Positions 35,916-44,574 of a stretch of 58,584 bases of DNA are shown piece after piece. The stretch is from JAVWIF01 sp036639635. GTDB taxonomy: Bacteria; Bacillota_I; Bacilli_A; Erysipelotrichales; Erysipelotrichaceae. The DNA lies in NCBI GenBank assembly GCA_036639635.1, contig JAVWIF010000006.1, positions 1 through 58,584 on the forward strand. Direction: 5' to 3'. Position numbers and translations under genes: made by a program. A model generated the notes under the pieces. That model did not search any database. It was given only the letters and a program-made list of their open reading frames with translations, and was not told the origin of the DNA. Within the stretch, counting starts at the first letter, position 1; the number at the start of each line of letters is the position of its first letter.

Positions 35916-36887
35916 ATGATAGGACATACTTGTAAAGTACATTCTCATACAATAACAAATATTATGCAACAAGAATATAAGGAACAAGAAGCACTTGTTA
36001 AACAAGCATCTTTTGTAAATGCCTTATCGAGTGTATCACAACAGATAATGGGACGTGAGTATGCATATGAAAAAGTACAATATCAAACACACTTTAGTCT
36101 TCCTTTAAAACGAAATATCTTTGGTTTGTTAACGATACCTGTCATGATAAATGATAAAAAGTGTACATTTATAGTTGATACTGGAGCACAAATTAGTGGG
36201 ATTAAGAGTACCAAGGTAAAAGAGTTAAACATTCGTAAAACAGATCACAAGGTGTGCATTGGAAGTATTGGTGGTACACAAAAGCAACTACAAGGACTAT
36301 GCATTAATAAAGTAGTGTTAGGAGCAATTGCCTACTATAATGTACCAATGATCGCCTTAGGTGAAAAAGACTTTAGTATGCGTTTTGGAAATATAGATTT
36401 ATTTAATTTTGATGGTATTTTAGGATGGGATATATTAAGTCAATTAGATTTTGAATTAGATGATATCAATCATCAATTTATTGTATTAAAGAATCGTTTT
36501 CGTTTTACTAATCCTAATATGATAGCAGGTGGTTTTCCTTGCTTTCTAACGAAACTAGCAGATGGAAGTATTTCTTTATTTGGCTTTGATAGTGGTTCTA
36601 AAGTTAGTTGGATAGGGGAGAATATGATTCGTAAACAGAAGTATGCAATTATACAAGAAGGAAACGCATTTGGCTTTGGTGTACATGGATTAGAAAAGAT
36701 GAAGTTAAAGATTGTAGATAATTGTGTGCTTTATCTTGATAAAGCAGAAATAAAATTATCAAATACGATGAGCGGAAGAACGAATTTATTTGATAACTTT
36801 AGTTTTGATGGGGTTTTAGGAAATGAAATATTTAAGGGGAGAAGAATGCGTTTTGTGAATAGTTGTAATATGGTACTCATTGCGTAG
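35916..36887 (+). CDS. Two-lobed retropepsin-like aspartic protease
   Basis: A 323-aa soluble protein with two tandem retropepsin-type halves. The first has FIVDTGAQISG (Asp88) and FDGILGWDIL (165-174); the second has LFGFDSGSKVSW (Asp225) and FDGVLGNEIF (297-306). The Asp-to-FDGxLG spacing is 77 and 72 residues. Retroviral-type proteases need two Asp-Thr/Ser-Gly motifs, normally by dimerising; here one chain carries both, as in pepsin. No signal peptide, so a cytoplasmic protease is expected. RBS GAGGTGAT. Substrate unknown; a cyclophilin gene follows with its own promoter. Confidence 0.8.
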   Translation: MIGHTCKVHSHTITNIMQQEYKEQEALVKQASFVNALSSVSQQIMGREYAYEKVQYQTHFSLPLKRNIFGLLTIPVMINDKKCTFIVDTGAQISGIKSTKVKELNIRKTDHKVCIGSIGGTQKQLQGLCINKVVLGAIAYYNVPMIALGEKDFSMRFGNIDLFNFDGILGWDILSQLDFELDDINHQFIVLKNRFRFTNPNMIAGGFPCFLTKLADGSISLFGFDSGSKVSWIGENMIRKQKYAIIQEGNAFGFGVHGLEKMKLKIVDNCVLYLDKAEIKLSNTMSGRTNLFDNFSFDGVLGNEIFKGRRMRFVNSCNMVLIA

Positions 36888-36891
36888 GATG

Positions 36892-36920
36892 TTGTAATTT
36901 TAGAATTTTTAGTGTATATT
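36892..36920 (+). promoter_or_regulatory. Promoter of the cyclophilin operon
   Basis: TTGTAA (36892-36897) and TATATT (36915-36920), 17 bp apart. Confidence 0.65.
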
Positions 36921-36957
36921 AGTAAAGAATTATAAATAAGGAAAGGTTGGTATATAT

Positions 36958-37395
36958 ATGATACTACATGGAAAAATAACAATGGAGAACGGGGCAGAAT
37001 TGCCATTTGAATTATACCCTGATGAAGCACCAAAAACAGTAGAAAACTTTGTTAAATTGATTAAAGAAGGATATTACGATGGAAAGACATTTCATCGTGT
37101 AATTCCACACTTTGTATCACAAGGTGGTTGTCCAAATGGAAACGGAAGTGGAGATTTAGGCTATACAATCCCTTGCGAAACAGCTAACAACCCTCATAAA
37201 CATGAAGAAGGAAGTTTATCAATGGCACATCGTGGAAAAGATACAGGATGTTGTCAATTCTTTATTTGTCATGATCCTCAACCTCATTTAGATGGTGTAC
37301 ATACAGTATTTGGTAAAGTAGTGGATAACATGGGAGCAGTTCGTAACATGCATAATGGCGATGTCATGAAAAGCGTTATCATTGAGGAAGCATAA
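36958..37395 (+). CDS. ppiB: Cyclophilin-type peptidyl-prolyl cis-trans isomerase
   Basis: A 145-aa cytoplasmic foldase. The catalytic Arg is in TFHRVIP; MAHRGKDTGCCQFFI corresponds to the MARtxxPxSagSQFFI signature and HLDGVHTVFGKV to the usual HLDGkHtVFGkV. Two cysteines (CC) replace the usual SQ-preceding residues. First of four tightly packed genes (gaps 3, 8 and 4 bp). Confidence 0.94.
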   Translation: MILHGKITMENGAELPFELYPDEAPKTVENFVKLIKEGYYDGKTFHRVIPHFVSQGGCPNGNGSGDLGYTIPCETANNPHKHEEGSLSMAHRGKDTGCCQFFICHDPQPHLDGVHTVFGKVVDNMGAVRNMHNGDVMKSVIIEEA

Positions 37396-37398
37396 GGC

Positions 37399-37746
37399 AT
37401 GAATGATTCTAAACGATTAGCACGTAGTGTGCTAGTTATGTTAGTATCCACCCTTATTGTGTATGTTATCAATACATATGTGAAGGGTGCTTTTGTCCCT
37501 AATTTATTACTATGCGTCAGTGCTATTTCATTGTTTGTTTTCGGTGTCACTTTGAATAAAGCAAATAAAAAAGGTGGCAGCGTTTATCGTAAAGTATTTG
37601 CTCTTGTTTGTGCAATTATTTTAGTATTTATGCAAATGGATGCAATATCTTTACCATTTATTAATCAAGTAAGATCTTTTTTATCTTTAAACCCGATATT
37701 AACCATCATGCTATATACGTTCTTTGGTTATGTCTTTGTAGATTGA
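37399..37746 (+). CDS. Hypothetical membrane protein, 115 aa
   Basis: No family recognised. Four hydrophobic segments (about 10-30, 33-52, 67-84, 97-114) with a basic loop NKANKKGGSVYRK between the second and third. It starts 3 bp after ppiB and ends 8 bp before the rhodanese gene, so it is part of the operon. Confidence 0.7.
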   Translation: MNDSKRLARSVLVMLVSTLIVYVINTYVKGAFVPNLLLCVSAISLFVFGVTLNKANKKGGSVYRKVFALVCAIILVFMQMDAISLPFINQVRSFLSLNPILTIMLYTFFGYVFVD

Positions 37747-37754
37747 GGTGACTT

Positions 37755-38078
37755 ATGTTCTTTAAACGTAAATTTGATAAAACAATGGAAGAAGTAAAAC
37801 ATGATTTAGATACAAGAAATGATATTCAACTTCTTGATGTACGTGAAGTAGATGAGTATAAAGATGGTCATATTAAAGGAGCACTATTGTTGCCATTAGG
37901 AGAAGTAGAAAAAAAAGCTGCATTAAAACTATCCAAACAACAAGATATTTACGTATATTGTCGTAGTGGGCAACGTTCTAACACTGCTTGTAAAAGATTA
38001 AGAGCGTTAGGTTATACAAATGTATATAATATCGGAGGCATTATGAATTGGCCTTTTGATGTTGTGAAAGGAATGTAA
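37755..38078 (+). CDS. Rhodanese-like sulfurtransferase domain protein
   Basis: A 107-aa single-domain rhodanese. LLDVREVDEYKDGHIKGALLLPLGEV and the active-site loop YCRSGQRS, with catalytic Cys near residue 68, are present. It can carry persulfide sulfur for cofactor or tRNA thiolation. RBS GAGGTG; 4 bp from the next gene. Confidence 0.92.
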   Translation: MFFKRKFDKTMEEVKHDLDTRNDIQLLDVREVDEYKDGHIKGALLLPLGEVEKKAALKLSKQQDIYVYCRSGQRSNTACKRLRALGYTNVYNIGGIMNWPFDVVKGM

Positions 38079-38082
38079 TCTT

Positions 38083-38838
38083 ATGAGTGAGATAAAACCA
38101 ATTCGTCGTTTATTATTACATCATGCTTTTAATATTCGTGATTTAGGAGGGTATCCTATTAGCGATAGCACGTATACTTCTTGGAATAAATGTTATCGTG
38201 CAGATAATTTAAGTGCATTAGATGAGCATGATTGGATTATTTTACAACAAGCCAATGTTGGCTTAATCATCGACTTAAGAAGCAATCAAGAATGTAACAG
38301 TGCACCTTATGATGCAACTTCTTATGGTATACGTGTACGTAAGATATCATTTATGAAAGAAGAAATCAAAGATATGAACAGTATTGATGAGGATGCAAAA
38401 AAACAGTTCTTACAAAGCATGAAACTCGATTATGTAAAATCTTTGCAAGAAGCTAGTGCTCCTTTAATAGAAGCATTAGAAGAAATAGCAAGAACTTTTA
38501 AAGAAGGTAAAGCTGTTTTATTTCATTGCTCAGCTGGTAAAGATCGTACAGGTATGTTAGCTTGTGTCTTATTGGATTTATGTGGTGTGAGTGAAAATGA
38601 TATTCTAGCAGATTATCAAGTATCGCATACATATAACCAAGCTGGCTTAAACAAGTTAATTCCCAAAGAACTTTTAGAGAATGCAACAATTCGCGCATTA
38701 CTAGGAAGTGATATTGAAACACTAAAACCATTATTGGCTTTCTTACACCAAACTTCTACAGAAGAGTATCTAAAACATCTTGGTCTTCAACAAGAGACGA
38801 TTACAATCCTTCAACAAACCTTAACAACAAGTATATAA
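38083..38838 (+). CDS. Tyrosine-specific protein phosphatase (Y_phosphatase3 family)
   Basis: A 251-aa protein with the P-loop HCSAGKDRTGM (Cys near residue 149) and the N-terminal FNIRDLGGYPI phrase of the family. Such enzymes can act on phosphotyrosine or phosphoinositides. Last gene of the ppiB operon, with the terminator overlapping its stop. Confidence 0.9.
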   Translation: MSEIKPIRRLLLHHAFNIRDLGGYPISDSTYTSWNKCYRADNLSALDEHDWIILQQANVGLIIDLRSNQECNSAPYDATSYGIRVRKISFMKEEIKDMNSIDEDAKKQFLQSMKLDYVKSLQEASAPLIEALEEIARTFKEGKAVLFHCSAGKDRTGMLACVLLDLCGVSENDILADYQVSHTYNQAGLNKLIPKELLENATIRALLGSDIETLKPLLAFLHQTSTEEYLKHLGLQQETITILQQTLTTSI

Positions 38839-38861
38839 AAAGAGTGAAATCACTCTTTTTT
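38837..38861. terminator. Bidirectional terminator between convergent genes
   Basis: AAAAAGAGTG (38837-38846) pairs with CACTCTTTTT (38851-38860). Stop codons of both neighbouring genes lie in or next to it. Confidence 0.8.
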
Positions 38862-39584
38862 GTTGCGTTGACGTACAAGTTCAAATGCAAATATAGCAGT
38901 AGATGCAGCAGCGTTCATTGCATTTTTGAAATCTGTACGATAGGGAATACATAAATTTTGATCACTTGCACTAAGTACAAGTTTGCTAAGACCGCGCATT
39001 TCACCACCAATGGCAATACAAACTTTACTAGGAAAATCATAATCATATAATGAAATAGCATCACTACGCTGACCACATACAAATGTAATTTGTTCTTTTT
39101 TCATATCGTTTAATAATTGTTCCATATCATCAGCAACAATTAGGTTTAAGTATTCACTTGCTCCTGCACTTGATTTAGTTACAACACTTGCGGCACTTGT
39201 CCAATTACGTGGTGGAATAATAACCCCATCACAACCAGCTGCATACAAACTACGTAAGACGTATCCAAAGTTAAATGGATCTTCTATACCTTCTACAAGA
39301 GCTAAAAAAACATCTTCTTTTTTTATAATATCGTTTAAACTTTGAAACTCGCGCTCTCCACAAACAGCAAGTAAACCACCATGCGTTTTTCCTTGCGCTA
39401 AAGTGTCAATAATGTTACGATCAACACTTTCAATCAGTACACCTAACTCTTTTGCTTTACGTAAAATATAAGAGGTATCCTTGTCTCTTTTCTTTTCATC
39501 CACAATAATTTTTTCAATAGGACGTTTGTTTGCAAGCAACGCCGCTTTTACTGAAATATTACCTTCTACAATATATTGTTCCAT
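38850..39584 (-). CDS. rlmB: RlmB-type 23S rRNA (guanosine-2'-O)-methyltransferase (SpoU family)
   Basis: A 244-aa SAM-dependent RNA 2'-O-methyltransferase. The N-terminal substrate-binding domain EGNISVKAALLANKRPIEKI and the SPOUT knot motifs VEGIEDPFNFGYVLRS, IAIGGEMRGLS and IPYRTDFKNAMNAAASTAIFAFE are present. Motif 3 departs from the usual SLNVSvA (here AMNAAAS), so the exact target (rRNA or tRNA) is uncertain. RBS GTGAGGAA; single gene. Confidence 0.82.
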   Translation of the reverse strand: MEQYIVEGNISVKAALLANKRPIEKIIVDEKKRDKDTSYILRKAKELGVLIESVDRNIIDTLAQGKTHGGLLAVCGEREFQSLNDIIKKEDVFLALVEGIEDPFNFGYVLRSLYAAGCDGVIIPPRNWTSAASVVTKSSAGASEYLNLIVADDMEQLLNDMKKEQITFVCGQRSDAISLYDYDFPSKVCIAIGGEMRGLSKLVLSASDQNLCIPYRTDFKNAMNAAASTAIFAFELVRQRNKKE

Positions 39585-39613
39585 AATTTCCTCACTTTAT
39601 TTTGTCTGCCTTC

Positions 39614-39642
39614 ATTATAAACGATTCAATAGCGTATCGCAA
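39614..39642 (-). promoter_or_regulatory. Promoter of the RNA methyltransferase gene
   Basis: Minus strand TTGCGA (39637-39642) and TATAAT (39614-39619), 17 bp spacing. Confidence 0.75.
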
Positions 39643-39665
39643 ATAAATAAAAGCGAAAATTTGTA

Positions 39666-39715
39666 TAATAAAAAGGTAATATAATCATAATTACAAATAT
39701 ATTACCTTTTTATTA
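39666..39715. terminator. Long terminator at the end of the sulfatase gene
   Basis: A perfect 18-bp stem (39666-39683 with 39698-39715) with a 14-nt loop and AAAAA/TTTTT near its base. It terminates the minus-strand sulfatase gene. Confidence 0.8.
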
Positions 39716-39733
39716 ATGTTGAAACAGGGGTAG

Positions 39734-41191
39734 CTATTTAAGTATATCTAAAACAGCTTTAGGTTCTCTATTAGGAATCAATTGCTTGCCATCACTGTAT
39801 CCTTCTTCACGATTTTTCAATTCATCAATTAAGTGATTTCTTAGAACTGAAATTTGCTTCTGATATGTTGGGTCGTTAATTAGATTATGTGTCTCTTTAG
39901 GATCTCGTTCTAAATCAAAATATTGCTCAATATTAGTTTGTGTAAACCATATATATTTATCTTTGTTCGTAGTTATCCATTGATTACTTTGTTCATATAT
40001 TCCACTGTGTTCTCCATGTAAATATTTACGTTCAATAGTTTCTTCTTCAAACAATTCTTTCTTTAAAGAAATTCCATCAACGCCTTCTGGTATTGGTAGG
40101 TCAACGATATCAAGCAGTGTAGGAAGAATGTCTCTTAGCTCAACAACACTATTTGATATATGCGGATGTATTTTTTTAACATTTTTACCTACATGAACAA
40201 TACAAGGAATATGTGTGCTTCCTTCATAAGGTAATACTTTTCTAAATAAATTATGATCAAATAACATTTCTCCGTGATCACTTGTGAAAATAATAATAGA
40301 ATCATTATAAGTTTCATCATTTTCAAGAGCTGTAATAAAGCGCCCAATTTGATGGTCTACATGTGTGATACAAGCGTAGTATCCAGCCATAGCATCGTGT
40401 TGCAGTTTTTTATCACTACATCCATGTACACTATCCATGATTTTTCCATCACGGATTGTTAATTCATCATTCATCCAATCACTTTGAGCAGGAGCACAAA
40501 GATTTTCATTTTTATATAAATCAAAATAATTGCTAGGTGCATCAAATGGTGGATGTGGACGTACAAAACTTGACATTAAGAAGAATGGTTTTGTCCGATC
40601 TCTTGTTTCTAAAAAGCGGATTGATTCATCGATAACCCAATTTGTTGGATGATAACGTTCTTCATAAATCCAAGGATGTGTAATCCAAGAGTTATTTTCA
40701 ACCCCACTCCCGTTTACATCAAACGTGGATCCCAGCGGTGTTTTCATATCTCGCATATAATCATCACTAATATTTTGATGCATCCAATAAGGTAAGGATG
40801 CTTTACGATAATGGCCAATGTAGCCATCATGTAATTTTAACATATCGAATCCACATGATAAACGAGGGGGATGTACATGCATCTTTCCAATACAGGCACT
40901 TTGGTAACCATTGTTTGATAATTCCTCAGCCATCATATGTTCATATTGCCAATCAACACCATCTTTATATCCAACACGTCCAGTGTGTTCTGGTGATTTT
41001 CCTGTAAATAAAGCAGCTCTTGCTGGTATGCAACTAGGACAAGCTGAGTATGCATTTTCAAAGCAAACTCCATCGGCAGCTAAGGTATCAAGATATGGTG
41101 TTTTTACATCGGGATGATTTAAAAAAGATAAACAATCACCACGGAACTGATCACACATAAATAGAATTATATTTGTTTTGTTTTTTTTCAT
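39734..41191 (-). CDS. Cytoplasmic Cys-type sulfatase
   Basis: A 485-aa sulfatase of the alkaline-phosphatase superfamily. The metal-binding start CDQFRGD, the modified-residue motif C54-I-P-A-R with following ALFTGK, GKMHVHPP and TSDHGE are all present. The nucleophile is Cys, which an anaerobe matures with anSME; that gene is at 48921. No signal peptide, so it desulfates inside the cell, after uptake. Start: ATG 41191 with AGAGGA just upstream; an earlier ATG only adds MKRGKY. It diverges from the AraC-type regulator. The substrate class is not evident; the motifs are compatible with aryl, sugar or choline-like sulfates. Confidence 0.9.
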   Translation of the reverse strand: MKKNKTNIILFMCDQFRGDCLSFLNHPDVKTPYLDTLAADGVCFENAYSACPSCIPARAALFTGKSPEHTGRVGYKDGVDWQYEHMMAEELSNNGYQSACIGKMHVHPPRLSCGFDMLKLHDGYIGHYRKASLPYWMHQNISDDYMRDMKTPLGSTFDVNGSGVENNSWITHPWIYEERYHPTNWVIDESIRFLETRDRTKPFFLMSSFVRPHPPFDAPSNYFDLYKNENLCAPAQSDWMNDELTIRDGKIMDSVHGCSDKKLQHDAMAGYYACITHVDHQIGRFITALENDETYNDSIIIFTSDHGEMLFDHNLFRKVLPYEGSTHIPCIVHVGKNVKKIHPHISNSVVELRDILPTLLDIVDLPIPEGVDGISLKKELFEEETIERKYLHGEHSGIYEQSNQWITTNKDKYIWFTQTNIEQYFDLERDPKETHNLINDPTYQKQISVLRNHLIDELKNREEGYSDGKQLIPNREPKAVLDILK

Positions 41192-41214
41192 ATATTTTCC
41201 TCTTTTCATTTTGA

Positions 41215-41220
41215 ATTATA
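41215..41220 (-). promoter_or_regulatory. Minus-strand -10 box of the sulfatase gene
   Basis: TATAAT on the minus strand, 24 bp upstream of the start codon. No clear -35 is present, consistent with an activator-dependent promoter. Confidence 0.5.
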
Positions 41221-41230
41221 GCAAATATAA

Positions 41231-41278
41231 TATGTATGAAATTTACATATAAAAATTATTTATTTTTAAATATGTAAA
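41231..41278. promoter_or_regulatory. Candidate regulator sites between sulfatase and regulator
   Basis: Inverted arms TTTACATAT (41242-41250) and ATATGTAAA (41270-41278) flank 19 bp. The phrase TATGTATGAAATTTACA (41231-41247) nearly recurs as TATGTATAATTTACA upstream of the PTS genes (42994-43008). These may be sites for the AraC-type regulator; AT-richness makes chance matches possible. Confidence 0.35.
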
Positions 41279-41363
41279 ATATAATCATTTGAAGAATGTT
41301 TTTAACGTTAACATACTAATCAATTTTAAATTCAGTTATAATGATAGTACAGGGAGGATTTCT

Positions 41364-42992
41364 ATGGAAAACAACTATAATGTATTAATTGTTGAGAAAC
41401 AAAAGCAAATGATTCATGTTTATAAAAATATGTTACCTTGGGAAGACTATGGGTTTCATATTTCTTCTGTCACAGATAATGAAGATCAAGCATTATCATA
41501 TTATGGTGAATATAAACATGACTTAGTTTTTACTTCGATTGATTTAAACTTAGGTAATGGCATTTCATTAATTAAGCAGATTCGTTACTTAAATTCAAAT
41601 TGTCATATTATTGTAATAAGTTCACACGATGATTATAATAGTGTACATGATGCATTTGTAGCTGGTTGTAATGATTACTTTTTAAAGTCTAAAATAAAGC
41701 ATTCTGAACTTGCACGAATACTTAACTTAACAAAAGAACAATTAAATAAAGAACTATCAACAGATGAATATAACTCTCTAAAATTGGAAAATTTGTTAGG
41801 TTTATTTAGGGATAAACAAAAAATTGATCCATCGTCAATTATAGAAATTTTACGAAAGGAAGATATATCTGTTTTAAAGGGTAAATATCAAGTAATGTAC
41901 TTTAGAATGGATAATGTTCGAATTTTTAATCGTACTATGCAACAATATGAAAAACCATTATGGTTGAGCACTGATGAGTTTATTAATATGTTTCAAAATA
42001 AATTATTATTAAGAGATGAAATGCAAATTAAATTAAAAGAAATTATCGAAGATTATTTTGTGAAAATACCTTTAATGTATTTAGTGTTTACCAAAAAACA
42101 TAGTGGTTTAATTATTCTTCCACAATTAGAGAACGATGATGTTGTGTCTTTAGCAAGAAATTTAATTTGTGAAATCAGAAATATATTAACTTATGAATAT
42201 AGTATCACTATTTCCAACCTTACAGAAGGTTTAGATTCTTTTTTACCTACTTATGAACAGGTGTTGAACTACCACAGTAATAAATTTTATGATGGAGATT
42301 CATGTGTACAAATTGTTTTGGAAAATAAAAAATTTTCAAGTATTGAGTCATATGTATTAAACAATAAAGAACAAATTGTTAATGCACTAGATGCGCAGTG
42401 TTATGACTTGGTATTTGAATTATGTAAAAAAACTATTATATATATGAAAGATAATAGAATAGATCCTGAACAAGTAAAAGCATATTTTGCTAATTTGTTA
42501 GACAAAATTAAAGAAATGATAAATGGTAAAGGAATTATAGAAACATTTCATTTTGATGCTTTAAGAAAAGGAATTGAAGAGTGTGAAAGCATTTCTTTTC
42601 TTGAATTTGAATTAACTCATATTCTACGATTATTAATTGATTGGATGAAAGAAAATAATGTTAGTAGATATAAAACGCAAGTATCAGAAATTATAAAGTT
42701 TATATATCAACATTTACATCAAAAAATATCACTAGCTATGATTGCGGATGCAATAGGTCTTAGTGAAATTCATGTAGGGAGAATCTTTAAAAAAGAAACA
42801 GGAAAAAGTATTGTAGAATTTATAAATGAAGTAAAAATGAAAAAAGCTGTAGAATTATTGGAAAAGGATAAATTAAAGATAAAGGACATTGCAGCTCAAG
42901 TTGGTATTGGCGATCAATTATACTTCAATAAAGTATTTAAAAAATATTATCAGTTAAGTCCTAGAGATTATCGGAAAAAACATTTTAAATAA
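41364..42992 (+). CDS. AraC-family response-regulator-like transcription factor with degenerate receiver
   Basis: A 542-aa protein: receiver-like domain (about 5-120), long middle region, and a C-terminal AraC helix-turn-helix (about 445-542, ending SPRDYRKKHFK). It has the layout of YesN-type regulators. The phosphoacceptor Asp is replaced by Ser58 (DLVFTSIDL) and the acidic pair by Glu-Lys (VEKQK); Lys in FLKSK remains. Phosphorylation at the usual site is therefore not expected, and no histidine kinase is nearby. ATG 41364 follows AGGGAGG; TATAAT at 41337-41342. It is expected to control the sulfatase and PTS genes on both sides. Confidence 0.88.
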   Translation: MENNYNVLIVEKQKQMIHVYKNMLPWEDYGFHISSVTDNEDQALSYYGEYKHDLVFTSIDLNLGNGISLIKQIRYLNSNCHIIVISSHDDYNSVHDAFVAGCNDYFLKSKIKHSELARILNLTKEQLNKELSTDEYNSLKLENLLGLFRDKQKIDPSSIIEILRKEDISVLKGKYQVMYFRMDNVRIFNRTMQQYEKPLWLSTDEFINMFQNKLLLRDEMQIKLKEIIEDYFVKIPLMYLVFTKKHSGLIILPQLENDDVVSLARNLICEIRNILTYEYSITISNLTEGLDSFLPTYEQVLNYHSNKFYDGDSCVQIVLENKKFSSIESYVLNNKEQIVNALDAQCYDLVFELCKKTIIYMKDNRIDPEQVKAYFANLLDKIKEMINGKGIIETFHFDALRKGIEECESISFLEFELTHILRLLIDWMKENNVSRYKTQVSEIIKFIYQHLHQKISLAMIADAIGLSEIHVGRIFKKETGKSIVEFINEVKMKKAVELLEKDKLKIKDIAAQVGIGDQLYFNKVFKKYYQLSPRDYRKKHFK

Positions 42993-42993
42993 A

Positions 42994-43147
42994 TATGTAT
43001 AATTTACAACTATATTGAACTCTTTGATACTAAATATGTAATAAATAAACAATACACGTAATTATTCGGTAAAAAGGAAATGAATTAAGTTGAAGTGGGT
43101 AAATACAGATGGTAGACTGACTATGTAATCAAAAGAAAGCGCTTATA
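42994..43147. promoter_or_regulatory. Regulatory region of the PTS operon with a cre-like site
   Basis: AGAAAGCGCTTATA (43134-43147) matches the catabolite-control consensus TGwAAnCGnTnwCA except at the first and thirteenth positions and contains the palindrome AAGCGCTT. TATGTATAATTTACA (42994-43008) repeats the motif seen at the sulfatase promoter. No clear -10/-35 pair was found, which fits activation by the AraC-type regulator and CcpA repression. Confidence 0.5.
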
Positions 43148-43255
43148 TTAATGATTATAGTAGTAAAAAACCCAATCGGCATTTTTTAGACAACAGATTT
43201 CTTACAATATGTTTAAATGATTTGCTAGGGAATTGAAAGGACGTTAGACAATAGT

Positions 43256-44545
43256 ATGAAAGAAAAAATCGAAAATTTCTTTACCGAAAAAGTAATACCA
43301 AAGTTGGAAGCATTTTCAAAGCATCGAATAACAAAGGCAATAATGACAGGAATGGCTGCACCTATATCAATGACAATCATAGGTTCTGTATTTGCTGTAT
43401 TACAAAATCCACCAGCAGATCCAAATACAACAAACGCATTTTTTCAAGGATGGATAGCTTGGAGTCAATCAAATTCAGAATTACTTAATATGGGGAATTT
43501 AATTTCTATGAAATTCATTGCAATTTATGCATTATTAGGAATAGTTGTTTCCTTAGCAAATTCGCATAAAGTAAGACCTATTAATATGTTAATAATAAGC
43601 TTATCATCTTTTGTAGCTCTCGCTGCAAATCCAGTCGATGGTGGAATTAGCACAAAATGGTTTGGTGCAGCTGGTTTGTTTTCCGCTGTTATAATAGGAG
43701 TTGTAATCGTAGAGTTAGCAATTTTTATATTAAACAAGGGAATCAAAATAAAGTTACCTGAAACTGTTCCACCAAATATTGCTGAACCTCTTGAAGCGAT
43801 GTTAATGAATTTTATTATATTTGCATTAGTTTTATTAGCAAGACAAGGATTCATTATGATGGGAACATCGTTACCTGCTTTAATCGCAGGATTATTTGCC
43901 CCTCTATTTGTTGCTAGTGATACCTTGTGGGCAGTTATTGTTTATGTTTTAGTTGTTAGATTATTATGGTTCTTTGGTTTGCATGGTGGTAATATTTCAT
44001 CAGCAGTTGTAACACCATTTATTACTGCAAATATGATTGCAAATGTAAATGCATATGCAGCACATGAACCTCTTCCATGTATATTCACTATTGAATGGAC
44101 ACAAACATGGACAGTTATGGGAATTCTAGGTTTATGTATCTCTTTAATGATAGTTGCAAAGTCGAGTCAATTAAAAACAATTGCGGCCGTAGGATTTGTA
44201 CCAGCTATCTTTACAATTGGTGAACCAATCACATTCGGAGTTCCAATAGTTTTGAATTTTAATATTTTTATTCCTTATATTACATGTTTCTTATTAGATG
44301 GAATTATTCCCTACTTATTAACAGAGTTTGGATTTATCTCTCGAACGTTTATACAATTACCGGGAATTACGCCAGGGTTAATCGAATCATTTCTAAATGC
44401 ATTAGATTGGCGAGCTCCTCTGTTTTGGTTAGCTTTGTTAGCATTAAATGTTATTATTTTTATTCCATTTGTAAAATCATACGATCGCAAGCTTTTAGCA
44501 ATCGAACTAGCAGATGAAGCAGAATCTTCAAAAAATGTTGAATAA
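43256..44545 (+). CDS. PTS EIIC component, lactose/cellobiose family
   Basis: A 429-aa membrane permease with about ten helices, forming the transport channel. The ending GEPITFGVPIVLNFNIFIPYITCFLL and LPGITPG are typical of cellobiose/lactose EIIC. FFGLHGGN matches the conserved loop WFFGIHG. The RBS AAAGGA is 14 nt from ATG 43256, longer than usual; no better start exists. It heads a unit with IIB (45051) and IIA (45355), with no glycosidase. The substrate is probably the sulfated compound handled by the neighbours. Confidence 0.93.
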   Translation: MKEKIENFFTEKVIPKLEAFSKHRITKAIMTGMAAPISMTIIGSVFAVLQNPPADPNTTNAFFQGWIAWSQSNSELLNMGNLISMKFIAIYALLGIVVSLANSHKVRPINMLIISLSSFVALAANPVDGGISTKWFGAAGLFSAVIIGVVIVELAIFILNKGIKIKLPETVPPNIAEPLEAMLMNFIIFALVLLARQGFIMMGTSLPALIAGLFAPLFVASDTLWAVIVYVLVVRLLWFFGLHGGNISSAVVTPFITANMIANVNAYAAHEPLPCIFTIEWTQTWTVMGILGLCISLMIVAKSSQLKTIAAVGFVPAIFTIGEPITFGVPIVLNFNIFIPYITCFLLDGIIPYLLTEFGFISRTFIQLPGITPGLIESFLNALDWRAPLFWLALLALNVIIFIPFVKSYDRKLLAIELADEAESSKNVE

Positions 44546-44574
44546 GTATAATAACTGAAAGGATAGTAGAACTT

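Noticed and set aside
43165..43187. AAAAAACCC...GGCATTTTTT as a terminator before the PTS genes
   Set aside because: The pairing has mismatches at the base of the short GC stem; only two G-C pairs can form, so it is not called.
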